Part shown: piece by piece, positions 54,996 through 64,000 of the stretch | Numbering within the stretch: the first letter of the stretch is position 1 | Layout of the letters: every line of letters begins with the position of its first letter | DNA from: Rummeliibacillus sp. POC4 | Lineage (GTDB): Bacteria > Bacillota > Bacilli > Bacillales_A > Planococcaceae | NCBI RefSeq assembly: GCF_003576525.1 | Contig: NZ_QWUA01000011.1 | Location: forward strand, 18,029 to 82,028 | Direction of reading: 5' to 3' | DNA length: 64,000 nucleotides | Program-made: the position numbers and the translations under genes | The notes under the pieces: generated by a model | What the model saw: the letters and a program-made list of their open reading frames with translations, nothing else | Database searches by the model: none | What the model was told of the DNA's origin: nothing

Positions 54996-55855
54996 TTATG
55001 AGTATTCGAGATATATTTAAAAAAAATAAACCTAATAAAAGTATTACGATTACAAGAGAAAATCATGATATTCCAGAAGGAATCATGACAAAATGTCCAG
55101 AATGTAATCATGTGATGTTAACCAAAGATCTACAAAAAAACAAAAAGGTTTGTCCGAACTGTCAATATCATCATAAAATGACGGCAAAAGAACGAATTGA
55201 TGATTTTTTGGATGAAGGTTCATTTCAATCATTAGATGATCATTTACAAACAGTAAATCCACTAAATTTCCCAGGATATATTGAAAAAGTAAATTCAGAT
55301 ATGAAAAAAACTAGTTTAAATGAAGCGGTTTTAACTGGAATTGGAAAATTAGATGGACAACAAGTTGTTGTTGCTGTAATGGATTCATTTTTCCGTATGG
55401 GGTCTATGGGGTCAGTAGTTGGTGAAAAGATTACTAGAGCAATAGAAAAAGCAACAGAACTTTCGGTTCCATTTATTATTTTCACTGCAAGTGGTGGAGC
55501 AAGAATGCAAGAGGGTGTGATTTCCCTTATGCAAATGGCCAAAACTAGTGTGGCATTAGAACGTCATGGCGCAAAAGGGAACTTATTTATTTCTATTATG
55601 ACTCATCCAACAACGGGGGGAGTTTCCGCAAGTTTTGCTTCACTTGGTGATATCAACCTAGCAGAACCACAAGCATTAATCGGTTTTGCTGGTAGACGTG
55701 TCATTGAACAAACTGTACGAGAAAAACTACCAAATGATTTTCAAACAGCTGAGTTTTTATTAGAACATGGTCAGTTAGATGCAGTTGTACCACGACATGA
55801 AATGCGAAAAACTGTTAGTACAATTGTAAAATTGCATGTAAAGGAGGCAATTTAA
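54992..55855 (+). CDS. accD: Acetyl-CoA carboxylase carboxyltransferase subunit beta AccD
   Basis: AccD, with AccA, transfers carboxyl from carboxybiotin to acetyl-CoA, giving malonyl-CoA. The N-terminal zinc ribbon is CPEC (Cys 35 and 38) and CPNC (54 and 57), then the crotonase-type domain with [12 protein letters not shown] and [11 protein letters not shown]. The GTG 54992 overlaps the stop of the regulator gene and has AAGGAG 5 bases upstream; ATG 54998 is an alternative with 11 bases. The 287 residues are normal. accA follows directly. Confidence 0.96.
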   Translation: MIMSIRDIFKKNKPNKSITITRENHDIPEGIMTKCPECNHVMLTKDLQKNKKVCPNCQYHHKMTAKERIDDFLDEGSFQSLDDHLQTVNPLNFPGYIEKVNSDMKKTSLNEAVLTGIGKLDGQQVVVAVMDSFFRMGSMGSVVGEKITRAIEKATELSVPFIIFTASGGARMQEGVISLMQMAKTSVALERHGAKGNLFISIMTHPTTGGVSASFASLGDINLAEPQALIGFAGRRVIEQTVREKLPNDFQTAEFLLEHGQLDAVVPRHEMRKTVSTIVKLHVKEAI

Positions 55856-56809
55856 TTGGTCAAAACATTACCTTTTGAAGAGCCGCTAGTTCAATTACGT
55901 TCAAAGATTACAGAGTTAAAAGAATTTACATCGAATGCAGATGTGGATTTATCAAAAGAGATTGAACAGTTAGAGCAACGTTTTATAAATCTTGAAAAAG
56001 ATATTTATCACCATTTAAAACCGTGGGATCGAGTTCAAATTGCGCGTCATCCTGAACGACCATCTACTCTCGACTATATTAAGGAACTTTTTAATGATTT
56101 TATCGAACTACATGGCGATCGTAACTTTGGTGATGATGCAGCAATTGTAGGAGGGATTGCTTCTTTTGAAGGAATGCCAATTACAATTATCGGTCATCAA
56201 CGTGGGAAAGACACAAAGGAAAATATTCGTCGGAATTTTGGTATGCCACATCCTGAAGGGTATCGAAAAGCTTTACGTCTAATGAAGCAAGCAGAGAAAT
56301 TTAGTCGTCCTATAATTTGCTTTATCGATACAAAGGGAGCTTATCCTGGTAAAGCGGCAGAAGAAAGAGGACAAAGTGAAGCAATCGCTAGAAACTTGTT
56401 AGAAATGGCAGGTTTAAAAGTGCCGATTATTAGTGTTGTAATTGGCGAAGGGGGTAGCGGTGGTGCATTAGCTTTGGGTGTAGCGAATCATGTTCACATG
56501 CTAGAAAACTCTACTTATTCTGTAATTTCACCAGAGGGAGCTGCTTCCATCCTTTGGAAGAATGCAGCACTTGCACAAAAGGCTGCAGAAGCTATGCGAA
56601 TTACAGCACCGAATTTAAAGGAAGCAGAAATAATAGAAGAAATTATTCCAGAAGTGTTAGGCGGAGCCCACAAAAATGTTCATAAACAAGCTGAATTCTT
56701 AAAAGATGTTTTATTAAATTCTTTAAATGAGTTAAAGAGCTTATCCGAAGAGGAATTAATCGAACAACGTTACGATAAATTTAGAAAAATCGGAGTCTTT
56801 TCTGAATAA
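55856..56809 (+). CDS. accA: Acetyl-CoA carboxylase carboxyltransferase subunit alpha AccA
   Basis: The alpha subunit pairs with AccD in the carboxyltransferase tetramer that makes malonyl-CoA for fatty acid synthesis. The family blocks [42 protein letters not shown] (in pieces) and [15 protein letters not shown] are present in a 317-residue protein. The start is TTG 55856, directly after the accD stop codon, with AAAGGAGG upstream. No terminator separates the two genes. Confidence 0.97.
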   Translation: MVKTLPFEEPLVQLRSKITELKEFTSNADVDLSKEIEQLEQRFINLEKDIYHHLKPWDRVQIARHPERPSTLDYIKELFNDFIELHGDRNFGDDAAIVGGIASFEGMPITIIGHQRGKDTKENIRRNFGMPHPEGYRKALRLMKQAEKFSRPIICFIDTKGAYPGKAAEERGQSEAIARNLLEMAGLKVPIISVVIGEGGSGGALALGVANHVHMLENSTYSVISPEGAASILWKNAALAQKAAEAMRITAPNLKEAEIIEEIIPEVLGGAHKNVHKQAEFLKDVLLNSLNELKSLSEEELIEQRYDKFRKIGVFSE

Positions 56810-56860
56810 AGATTTCAATATAGACGTCTGACAAATTAAAATAATGGTATATTTATATAA

Positions 56861-56912
56861 AAGGCTGCTTTAAACGAATATTATAATCGTTTGAACCAGC
56901 CTCTTATTTCTT
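56861..56912 (+). terminator. Terminator of the acc operon
   Basis: AGGCTG-TTTAAACG pairs with CGTTTGAA-CAGCCT over an AT loop, followed by CTTATTTCTTTT. The next 180 bases to pfkA are AT-rich with a TATAAT at 56971 but no clear -35. Confidence 0.7.
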
Positions 56913-57005
56913 TTGGAGAAATTAGCATGTTGGAAGTTATACATAAAACTTCTAATAATAAATACTGATATATAATAAGGATTAGTCATAATTCAAAGGA
57001 AATGA

Positions 57006-58055
<1,050 letters not shown>

Positions 58056-58074
58056 TAAATTGGAGTGGTAAACA

Positions 58075-59835
58075 ATGAGAAAAACGAAAATAGTCTGTAC
58101 TATTGGACCAGCAAGTGAATCACAAGAAACATTAGTTTCATTAATAGAAGCAGGTATGAATGTTGCTCGATTGAACTTCTCTCATGGTAGTCATGAAGAA
58201 CATGCAGTTCGTATTCAAGCAATCCGTGAAGCAGCTAAAAAGACAGGGAAAGTTGTATCTATCTTACTTGATACAAAAGGACCTGAGATAAGAACTCATA
58301 ATATGGAAAATGGAGCAATCGAACTTGTAACAGGTCAAACTATTGATATCTCTATGAAAGAAGTTCTGGGTAATAGTAAAGTATTTTCCATTACTTATGA
58401 AAGATTGATCGAAGATGTTCAAGTCGGTTCAGTTATCTTACTTGATGACGGCTTAGTCGAATTACATGTAACAGGTATTGATCAACAAGCTGGAATTATT
58501 CATACAACAGTTGAAAATGCAGGCGTATTAAAAAACAAAAAAGGTGTAAATGTACCAGGAGTTTCAGTTCAACTTCCAGGAATTACAGAAAAAGATGCTC
58601 AAGATATATTATTTGGTATTGAACAAAAAGTAGATTTTATCGCAGCTTCTTTTGTAAGACGTCCTTCAGATGTAATGGAAATACGTGAATTACTCGAAAA
58701 AAATGGTGGATCTCATATTCATATCATTCCGAAAATCGAAAACCAAGAAGGCGTAGATAACATTGATGGAATTATCCAAGTATCTGATGGGTTAATGGTG
58801 GCACGTGGAGATCTGGGTGTAGAAATTCCAGCCGAAGAAGTTCCAATCGTGCAAAAAAATCTAATTCATAAATGTAATAGAGCAGGAAAACCAGTAATAA
58901 CAGCTACCCAAATGTTGGACTCCATGCAACGTAATCCTCGTCCAACTCGTGCAGAAGCAAGTGATGTTGCAAATGCTATTCTTGATGGTACTGATGCAAT
59001 CATGCTTTCCGGTGAGACTGCTGCAGGACTTTATCCATTAGAATCGGTCCAAACAATGGATAAAATTGCCAGCCGCATTGAACAAACTTTAGACCATAAA
59101 CGTATTGTCAATGAAAGAAGCAAAGAAAAAGGCGCTAACATGACTGAAGCGATTAGCCAAGCTGTCGTTCATACATCTCTTAACCTTCAAGTTTCTGCTA
59201 TTTTAGCACCAACTGAAAGTGGAAATACAGCGAAAATGATCGCTAAATACCGACCAGGTGTACCAATCATAGCTATGACTTCTTCAGAGGAAGTGTGCCG
59301 AAATCTAACTCTTGTTTGGGGTGTACAACCTATAGTAGCACCACAAGTTACATCAACAGATGAAGTATTAGAAAAAGTGGTTCAACAAAGTATAGATAGA
59401 GGATATGTAAAACACGGTGATTTAGTAGTTATTACAGCTGGAGTTCCAGTAGGTGAGGCAGGTACAACTAACTTGATGAAATTACATGTTATTGGCGATG
59501 TGTTAACAAAAGGTCAAGGAATTGGTAAATCTACTGCTATTGGTAAAGCTTTAGTAGTTCGTAATGCAGAAGAAGCACTTGCACAAGACACTTCGGAACG
59601 TATTATTGTTACGATTGGATCAGATCGTGAAATGATGCCTGCTATTTCAAATTGTGCTGGATTGATCACCGAAGAGGGGGGACTAACTAGTCATGCTGCC
59701 GTTGTAGGGCTTAGTCTAGGGATTCCGGTTATTGTAGGTGTAAAAGATGCCACAAAACTTATTAAAAATGAGCAAGAAGTTTCAATGGATGCTGTTTCAG
59801 GTGTAATTTACTATGGATCATCTAGAATTTTATAA
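58075..59835 (+). CDS. pyk: Pyruvate kinase Pyk (with C-terminal PEP-utilizer domain)
   Basis: Pyruvate kinase converts PEP and ADP to pyruvate and ATP. The catalytic core (to about 475) shows [36 protein letters not shown] and the LSGETAAG strand. Residues about 480-586 are the extra C-terminal sequence of Bacillus-type enzymes, a PEP-utilizer swivelling domain with TSHAAVVG (His 540). The 586 residues fit. GGAGTGG precedes the ATG. It forms an operon with pfkA as in B. subtilis; fxsA follows after 60 bases. Confidence 0.97.
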   Translation: MRKTKIVCTIGPASESQETLVSLIEAGMNVARLNFSHGSHEEHAVRIQAIREAAKKTGKVVSILLDTKGPEIRTHNMENGAIELVTGQTIDISMKEVLGNSKVFSITYERLIEDVQVGSVILLDDGLVELHVTGIDQQAGIIHTTVENAGVLKNKKGVNVPGVSVQLPGITEKDAQDILFGIEQKVDFIAASFVRRPSDVMEIRELLEKNGGSHIHIIPKIENQEGVDNIDGIIQVSDGLMVARGDLGVEIPAEEVPIVQKNLIHKCNRAGKPVITATQMLDSMQRNPRPTRAEASDVANAILDGTDAIMLSGETAAGLYPLESVQTMDKIASRIEQTLDHKRIVNERSKEKGANMTEAISQAVVHTSLNLQVSAILAPTESGNTAKMIAKYRPGVPIIAMTSSEEVCRNLTLVWGVQPIVAPQVTSTDEVLEKVVQQSIDRGYVKHGDLVVITAGVPVGEAGTTNLMKLHVIGDVLTKGQGIGKSTAIGKALVVRNAEEALAQDTSERIIVTIGSDREMMPAISNCAGLITEEGGLTSHAAVVGLSLGIPVIVGVKDATKLIKNEQEVSMDAVSGVIYYGSSRIL

Positions 59836-59895
59836 TGATAAGCCGCAATCATAAAATTTTACTTCTGTTTTAACGCTAAAAAAGAGGTGCAGACA

Positions 59896-60285
59896 ATGCG
59901 GAAGTTTCTTTTGTTTTTAATTGCAGTTCCAATTGTTGAATTAACTGTTGTCTTACTATCGGGAAAGCTAATAGGTATGATTCCTACTATGTTTTTAATT
60001 GTAGTTACTGGGTTATTAGGAATATATATTGCTAAATCCAAAGGGTTAAATGCCTTTCAACAATTGAAAGCTGCGATTGAAAATGGACAAGCACCTGGTG
60101 ATGCAATTATTGATGGAGTATTAACTTTTATTGGCTCTATCATACTTGTTCTTCCAGGGTTTATCTCTGATATAATAGGGATTTTATTGATCATACCAAT
60201 AACTAGAAAGTTATTTAAACCAGCCATCTATTATTGGTTAAGAAAAAAGATGAAAAAAGGGCAAATTATTTTGATGCAAAAATAG
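59896..60285 (+). CDS. fxsA: FxsA-family membrane protein
   Basis: A 129-residue membrane protein of the FxsA family with about four hydrophobic segments (FLLFLIAVPIVELTVVLLS, IPTMFLIVVTGLLGIYIA, LTFIGSIILVLPGF, IIGILLIIPI) and the conserved GxxxA and PGFxSD features (LPGFISDIIG). The name comes from F-exclusion of phage T7 in E. coli; the cellular role is unknown. ATG 59896 follows AGAGGTG; the GTG 59887 lies inside that site. The last 20 bases overlap the convergent ytvI. Confidence 0.9.
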   Translation: MRKFLLFLIAVPIVELTVVLLSGKLIGMIPTMFLIVVTGLLGIYIAKSKGLNAFQQLKAAIENGQAPGDAIIDGVLTFIGSIILVLPGFISDIIGILLIIPITRKLFKPAIYYWLRKKMKKGQIILMQK

Positions 60286-61357
60286 GTAGCTTTTTTAACT
60301 TTACAGCGATTAATAATATGAATGGGCTAAGAATAATACCTGCTACTCCAAAAAGTAGTAAACTTATGGCACTTAAGATGAAGGCGTGTACCGAGCGAAT
60401 TTGCATGGTAGACGCCCACATCATTGATTCCGCAAATTGTCGTGTAAGTTGTACTATAATATACAGAACAATAATTTGAATTCCAATGGCCATTTTCCCA
60501 GTTACCATAAACAAAATACTTATCGGGATTAAGAATATACCAATCCCTAAAAAAGGTAAGAAATCACATACGGAGACAAGTAATGCTTTTCCTATAGGTT
60601 CGGAAAAACCGAGCATATAAAATCCGATAGATAAAAGGCCGAAAGTAATAAATGCTAAACGAATTTCCACCGAAATAAAATAACTAAATAATGTTGTAGC
60701 CTCTTCAAAAATTTTTCTTATATGTTTTCTGAAATTTGAAGGAATATATACAAAAAACCAATGCTTATTACGGCTTGTTTCATATAATGCAAAATAAAAT
60801 GCTACGATAAAAATCGTAACCTCAACTAGATGTTGCATAATGTCTTGTATAGATTGAAATATTTTGGATATCATTATATCGAATAACTCAAATAACTGAT
60901 CTCTAATCTGAGTTGTTATGGCATCAGGAATATGAATAAATGATGAAGCGTCTAACAAATTGTCCTTTAAAACTGGAAGAGTATCCATTAATGCTGTGGC
61001 AAGAAATAATAGTCCTACTGATAAACTAAGTACAATTATAATTTCTGTTAATAGTGCAGTAATAAATGAAGGGATTTTTAGTTTTTTATGGAATAATTGT
61101 AATAGAGGTGAGAAAAGATAGGCTAATACGATTGCTAATGTTACTGGTAGTATAAGCCATGCAACAAAAACCAAAAATATTATAAAACTCCAAAGCTTTA
61201 TGTTATTCTTCGTATTTTTATCAAGAGAATTAATAATATAGTCACCTTCTTCCTCTTCCACCAATTTATGTATCTTGATAATGATGATATTTTCTACAAA
61301 ACGTCTGAATATTCTCTTTAGCATTGTTTTTAGAAAAAATGAAGGTTTTTCATTCAC
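60266..61357 (-). CDS. ytvI: AI-2E-family transporter-like membrane protein YtvI
   Basis: A membrane protein of the AI-2E/PerM permease family with about eight helices, first at about 54-80 (LWSFIIFLVFVAWLILPVTLAIVLAYLF), a long soluble loop, then a second group (LAFITFGLLSIGFYMLGF to the end). The family is known for autoinducer-2 export in E. coli and sodium/proton transport in some Bacillales; the substrate here is unknown. The GTG 61357 start has no good ribosome binding site and a shorter product from the ATG at residue 12 is possible. Convergent with fxsA (20-base overlap) and divergent from citZ, where the start region carries the citZ -35 box. Confidence 0.88.
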   Translation of the reverse strand: MNEKPSFFLKTMLKRIFRRFVENIIIIKIHKLVEEEEGDYIINSLDKNTKNNIKLWSFIIFLVFVAWLILPVTLAIVLAYLFSPLLQLFHKKLKIPSFITALLTEIIIVLSLSVGLLFLATALMDTLPVLKDNLLDASSFIHIPDAITTQIRDQLFELFDIMISKIFQSIQDIMQHLVEVTIFIVAFYFALYETSRNKHWFFVYIPSNFRKHIRKIFEEATTLFSYFISVEIRLAFITFGLLSIGFYMLGFSEPIGKALLVSVCDFLPFLGIGIFLIPISILFMVTGKMAIGIQIIVLYIIVQLTRQFAESMMWASTMQIRSVHAFILSAISLLLFGVAGIILSPFILLIAVKLKKLPIFASK

Positions 61358-61381
61358 AAAGCCGTCAAAATTTATTATAAT
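61353..61381 (+). promoter_or_regulatory. Promoter of citZ
   Basis: TTCACA, exactly 17 bases, TATAAT; the predicted start falls in the cre site just downstream. Confidence 0.75.
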
Positions 61382-61385
61382 ATCA

Positions 61386-61400
61386 ATGTAAGCGATTTAC
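61386..61400. promoter_or_regulatory. cre-like CcpA site at citZ
   Basis: ATGTAAGCGATTTAC matches the cre consensus TGnAAnCGnT over the first half and is itself nearly palindromic (GTAA..CG..TTTAC); the last two positions differ. It lies at about +1 to +15, where CcpA would act as a roadblock. In B. subtilis citZ is under CcpA control. Confidence 0.6.
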
Positions 61401-61486
61401 TTATAGGTTCATATGGATTTTGACGATTTATTTAAAAGTTAGAACTTGTTTTTAACTAACGTTAACCCAAAAAGGAGCGAGAAATA

Positions 61487-62602
61487 ATGGCAACAACTAA
61501 AGGTTTAGAAGGCGTTGTAGCAGCAGAAACTAAGATTAGCTCAATCATTGATGATACTCTTACATATGTAGGCTATAACATCGATGATTTAGCAGAAAAC
61601 GCATCTTTTGAAGAGGTAGTATACTTACTATGGCACACTAGATTACCAAAAGCTGACGAATTAGCTGAGTTAAAACAACAACTAGCAGAAAATATGGTAG
61701 TGCCACAAGCGGTATTAGATCACTTCAAAACTTACGATCTAAAATCAGTACACCCAATGGCTGCTTTACGTACAGCTGTTTCTTTATTAGGTTTATATGA
61801 TGAAGATGCAGAAGATATGTCAGCTGAAGCTAACTATCGCAAAGCTATCAAATTGCAAGCTCGTATGGCAACTGTAGTTACAGCATTTGGTCGTATCCGT
61901 GCTGGTAAAGAACCAGTTGCACCTAGAAAAGACTTATCATATGCAGCAAACTTCTTGTATATGCTACATGATAAAGAACCACAACCAATTGAAGTGGAAG
62001 CTTTCAACAAAGCATTAGTTCTTCATGCTGACCACGAATTAAACGCTTCAACATTCACTGCTCGTGTATGTGTTGCTACATTATCAGATATTTACTCTGG
62101 TGTAACTGCAGCAATTGGAGCTTTAAAAGGACCACTTCATGGCGGTGCAAATGAACAAGTTATGAAGATGTTATCTGAAATTGGATCAATTGATAATGTT
62201 GAATCATACATCCAAAACAAATTAGATAACAAAGAAAAAATCATGGGATTCGGACACCGTGTTTACCGTAAAGGTGACCCACGTGCAAAACATTTACGTT
62301 TAATGTCTGAAAAATTGACTAAACTAAATGGTAAACCTGAACTTTATGAAATGTCAGTTAAAATTCATGACATGATTCAAGAACAAAAACACCTACCTGC
62401 AAACGTAGACTTCTTCTCAGCATCAGTTTACGATTCTCTAGGTATTGAACATGATCTATTCACTCCAGTATTTGCTGTTTCACGTGTATCTGGTTGGGTT
62501 GCTCATATCTTAGAACAATATGCTAACAACCGTTTAATCCGTCCACGTGCAGAATATGTTGGACCTGGTATGCAAAAATATGTACCAGTTGAAGAGAGAT
62601 AA
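61487..62602 (+). CDS. citZ: Citrate synthase CitZ
   Basis: CitZ condenses acetyl-CoA and oxaloacetate to citrate, the entry to the TCA cycle. The 371 residues show the catalytic pieces of type II citrate synthases: PLHGGANEQVMKM, GFGHRVYRKGDPRA and the final NVDFFSASVYDSLGIE containing the catalytic Asp. AAGGAG precedes the ATG. The promoter has a cre-like site. icd follows after 78 bases with a hairpin but no T run between, so the two are probably co-transcribed. Confidence 0.97.
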   Translation: MATTKGLEGVVAAETKISSIIDDTLTYVGYNIDDLAENASFEEVVYLLWHTRLPKADELAELKQQLAENMVVPQAVLDHFKTYDLKSVHPMAALRTAVSLLGLYDEDAEDMSAEANYRKAIKLQARMATVVTAFGRIRAGKEPVAPRKDLSYAANFLYMLHDKEPQPIEVEAFNKALVLHADHELNASTFTARVCVATLSDIYSGVTAAIGALKGPLHGGANEQVMKMLSEIGSIDNVESYIQNKLDNKEKIMGFGHRVYRKGDPRAKHLRLMSEKLTKLNGKPELYEMSVKIHDMIQEQKHLPANVDFFSASVYDSLGIEHDLFTPVFAVSRVSGWVAHILEQYANNRLIRPRAEYVGPGMQKYVPVEER

Positions 62603-62621
62603 TTGGTATAATGGTAATAAT

Positions 62622-62654
62622 CGTAGGGCAGACTAATCTAGTTCCTGCCCTACG
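62622..62654 (+). other. Stem-loop between citZ and icd
   Basis: CGTAGGGCAG and CTGCCCTACG form a perfect 10-bp stem over 13 bases. No T run follows, so it is more likely an mRNA processing or stability element than a terminator. Confidence 0.6.
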
Positions 62655-62680
62655 TGTATGAATATAGGAGGCAAGAAATA

Positions 62681-63946
62681 ATGTCTAACGAGAAAATCAT
62701 AGTAGAAAACGGTGTACTAAACGTACCAAACAACCCTGTTATTCCATTCATCGAAGGTGACGGAATTGGTCCTGATATCTGGGCAGCCGCTTCACGTGTT
62801 ATCGATGCAGCAGTAGAAAAAGCTTACAATGGTGAAAAGAAAATTGAATGGTTAGAAGTTCTAGCTGGTCAAAAAGCATTCGACAAAACTGGCGAATGGT
62901 TACCACAAGAAACTCTAGATAAAATCAATGAATATTTAATCGCTATTAAAGGTCCTCTTACAACACCAATCGGCGGAGGTATTCGTTCACTTAACGTTGC
63001 ATTACGTCAACAACTTGACTTATACGTTTGCTTACGTCCTGTACGTCACTTCGAAGGTGTTCCATCTCCAGTTAAAAATCCAGAAAATGTTGATATGGTA
63101 ATTTTCCGTGAAAACACTGAAGATATCTATGCTGGTATCGAATATAAAGAAGGCTCAGAAGAAGTTAAAAAAGTTCTTAACTTCCTTCAAAATGAAATGG
63201 GAGTTAGTAAAATCCGCTTCCCAGAAACTTCTGGTATCGGTATTAAACCAGTTTCTAAAGAAGGTACTGAACGTCTAGTTCGCGCTGCTATTAACTACGC
63301 TATTAAAGAAGGACGTAAATCAGTAACTTTAGTACACAAAGGTAACATTATGAAATTCACTGAAGGTGCATTCAAAGCTTGGGGCTATGCTGTAGCTGAA
63401 AATGAATTCGCTGATCAAACTTTCACTTGGAACCAATATGATGCTATTAAAGCTGAAAAAGGTCAAGAAGCTGCTGATAAAGCACAAAAAGAAGCTTTAG
63501 CTTCAGGTAAAATCTTAGTTAAAGATTCTATCGCTGATATCTTCTTACAACAAATTTTAACTCGTCCAAAAGAATTCGATGTTGTTGCAACAATGAACTT
63601 AAACGGCGATTATATCTCTGATGCACTTGCTGCACAAGTTGGTGGTATCGGTATTGCTCCAGGAGCAAACATTAACTACGTTACTGGACATGCTATTTTC
63701 GAAGCTACTCATGGTACAGCTCCTAAATACACTGGCATGGATAAAGTAAACCCATCTTCTGTACTTCTTTCAGGCGTACTTATGCTTGAACACTTAGGAT
63801 GGAATGAAGCTGCTGACTTAATCACTGCTTCAGTTGAAAAAACAATTGCTTCTAAAGTTGTAACTTACGACTTTGCTCGTCTAATGGATGGTGCAAAAGA
63901 AGTTAAATGTTCTGAGTTCGCTAACGAACTTATCAAAAACCTATAA
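62681..63946 (+). CDS. icd: NADP-dependent isocitrate dehydrogenase Icd
   Basis: Icd oxidises isocitrate to 2-oxoglutarate with NADP. The 421 residues carry the substrate loop [14 protein letters not shown], whose Ser is the phosphorylation site in the E. coli enzyme; the YAGIEY and [17 protein letters not shown] blocks are also typical. ATG 62681 follows AGGAGG; the open frame upstream overlaps the intergenic hairpin. mdh would be expected next by B. subtilis order but lies beyond the window, and a terminator here ends the unit. Confidence 0.97.
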   Translation: MSNEKIIVENGVLNVPNNPVIPFIEGDGIGPDIWAAASRVIDAAVEKAYNGEKKIEWLEVLAGQKAFDKTGEWLPQETLDKINEYLIAIKGPLTTPIGGGIRSLNVALRQQLDLYVCLRPVRHFEGVPSPVKNPENVDMVIFRENTEDIYAGIEYKEGSEEVKKVLNFLQNEMGVSKIRFPETSGIGIKPVSKEGTERLVRAAINYAIKEGRKSVTLVHKGNIMKFTEGAFKAWGYAVAENEFADQTFTWNQYDAIKAEKGQEAADKAQKEALASGKILVKDSIADIFLQQILTRPKEFDVVATMNLNGDYISDALAAQVGGIGIAPGANINYVTGHAIFEATHGTAPKYTGMDKVNPSSVLLSGVLMLEHLGWNEAADLITASVEKTIASKVVTYDFARLMDGAKEVKCSEFANELIKNL

Positions 63947-63963
63947 TTTATAAAATTTAGGTT

Positions 63964-64000
63964 AAAGGGAATCGAGTGTAATCTCGATTCCCTTTTTTTT
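63964..64000 (+). terminator. Terminator of icd
   Basis: AAAGGGAATCGAG and CTCGATTCCCTTT with a short loop; the T run reaches the window end. Confidence 0.9.

Overview
The window is a low-GC chromosomal segment from an endospore-forming member of the Bacillales. Family proteins of Bacillus type (TrmB, CcpA, AcuABC, SftA, EzrA, NrnA, FxsA, two alpha/beta SASPs, a CotD-like coat protein) occur in the order seen in the 'yt' region of Bacillus subtilis. The long FtsA-like protein and the several losses relative to B. subtilis (no ytxJ next to ytxGH, no ytrH/ytrI before dnaE, no ackA after ytxK) suggest a Planococcaceae genus such as Lysinibacillus, Solibacillus or Rummeliibacillus. That placement is inference. 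No prophage, insertion sequence, CRISPR array, tRNA or rRNA gene was found.

Layout: 1-7.6 kb holds a truncated gene, trmB, ytnP, ytzB, ytoP, a DUF84 NTPase and a lipoprotein-ytpP-ytpQ-ytpR operon. 7.6-14.2 kb holds sftA, murC behind a 250-nt leader, and ytxG-ytxH. 14.2-18.9 kb holds an FtsA/PilM-like ATPase (minus strand), aroA and ccpA. 18.9-24.8 kb is on the minus strand: the acuABC operon and a class A penicillin-binding protein split by an in-frame stop next to a run of 14 A. 24.8-29.3 kb holds T-box-controlled tyrS, a divergent glutaredoxin/CstR-like/rhodanese sulfur-stress locus, a spore coat gene and rpsD with its leader. 29.5-37.2 kb holds dgcP, a free-Met-sulfoxide reductase gene, hisJ, ezrA, nifZ and thiI. 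37.2-44.8 kb holds two tandem SASP genes with sigma-G promoters, mbcS, rarD, sppA, yteJ, tpx, ytxK and a universal stress gene. 45-54.2 kb holds ald, an M24 peptidase, ytkL, ytoI, ytpI, nrnA and dnaE. 54.3-64 kb is the central carbon block: a GntR regulator with accD-accA, pfkA-pyk, fxsA, ytvI, citZ and icd.

The genes cover core metabolism and its control. CcpA is encoded here and a good cre-like site sits at the start of citZ. A GntR regulator has a perfect palindrome at its own promoter and heads the acetyl-CoA carboxylase operon. The CstR-like repressor has two matching operator-like sites, each in the spacer of one of two divergent promoters.

Most of the window is ordinary housekeeping DNA. 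The points most worth a second look are the FtsA-like ATPase with about five repeated C-terminal modules, the CstR-like divergent locus, the murC leader, the split PBP and the GntR-acc operator. Promoter, terminator and operator calls come from reading consensus matches by eye; family names come from recognised motifs and synteny, not from searches.
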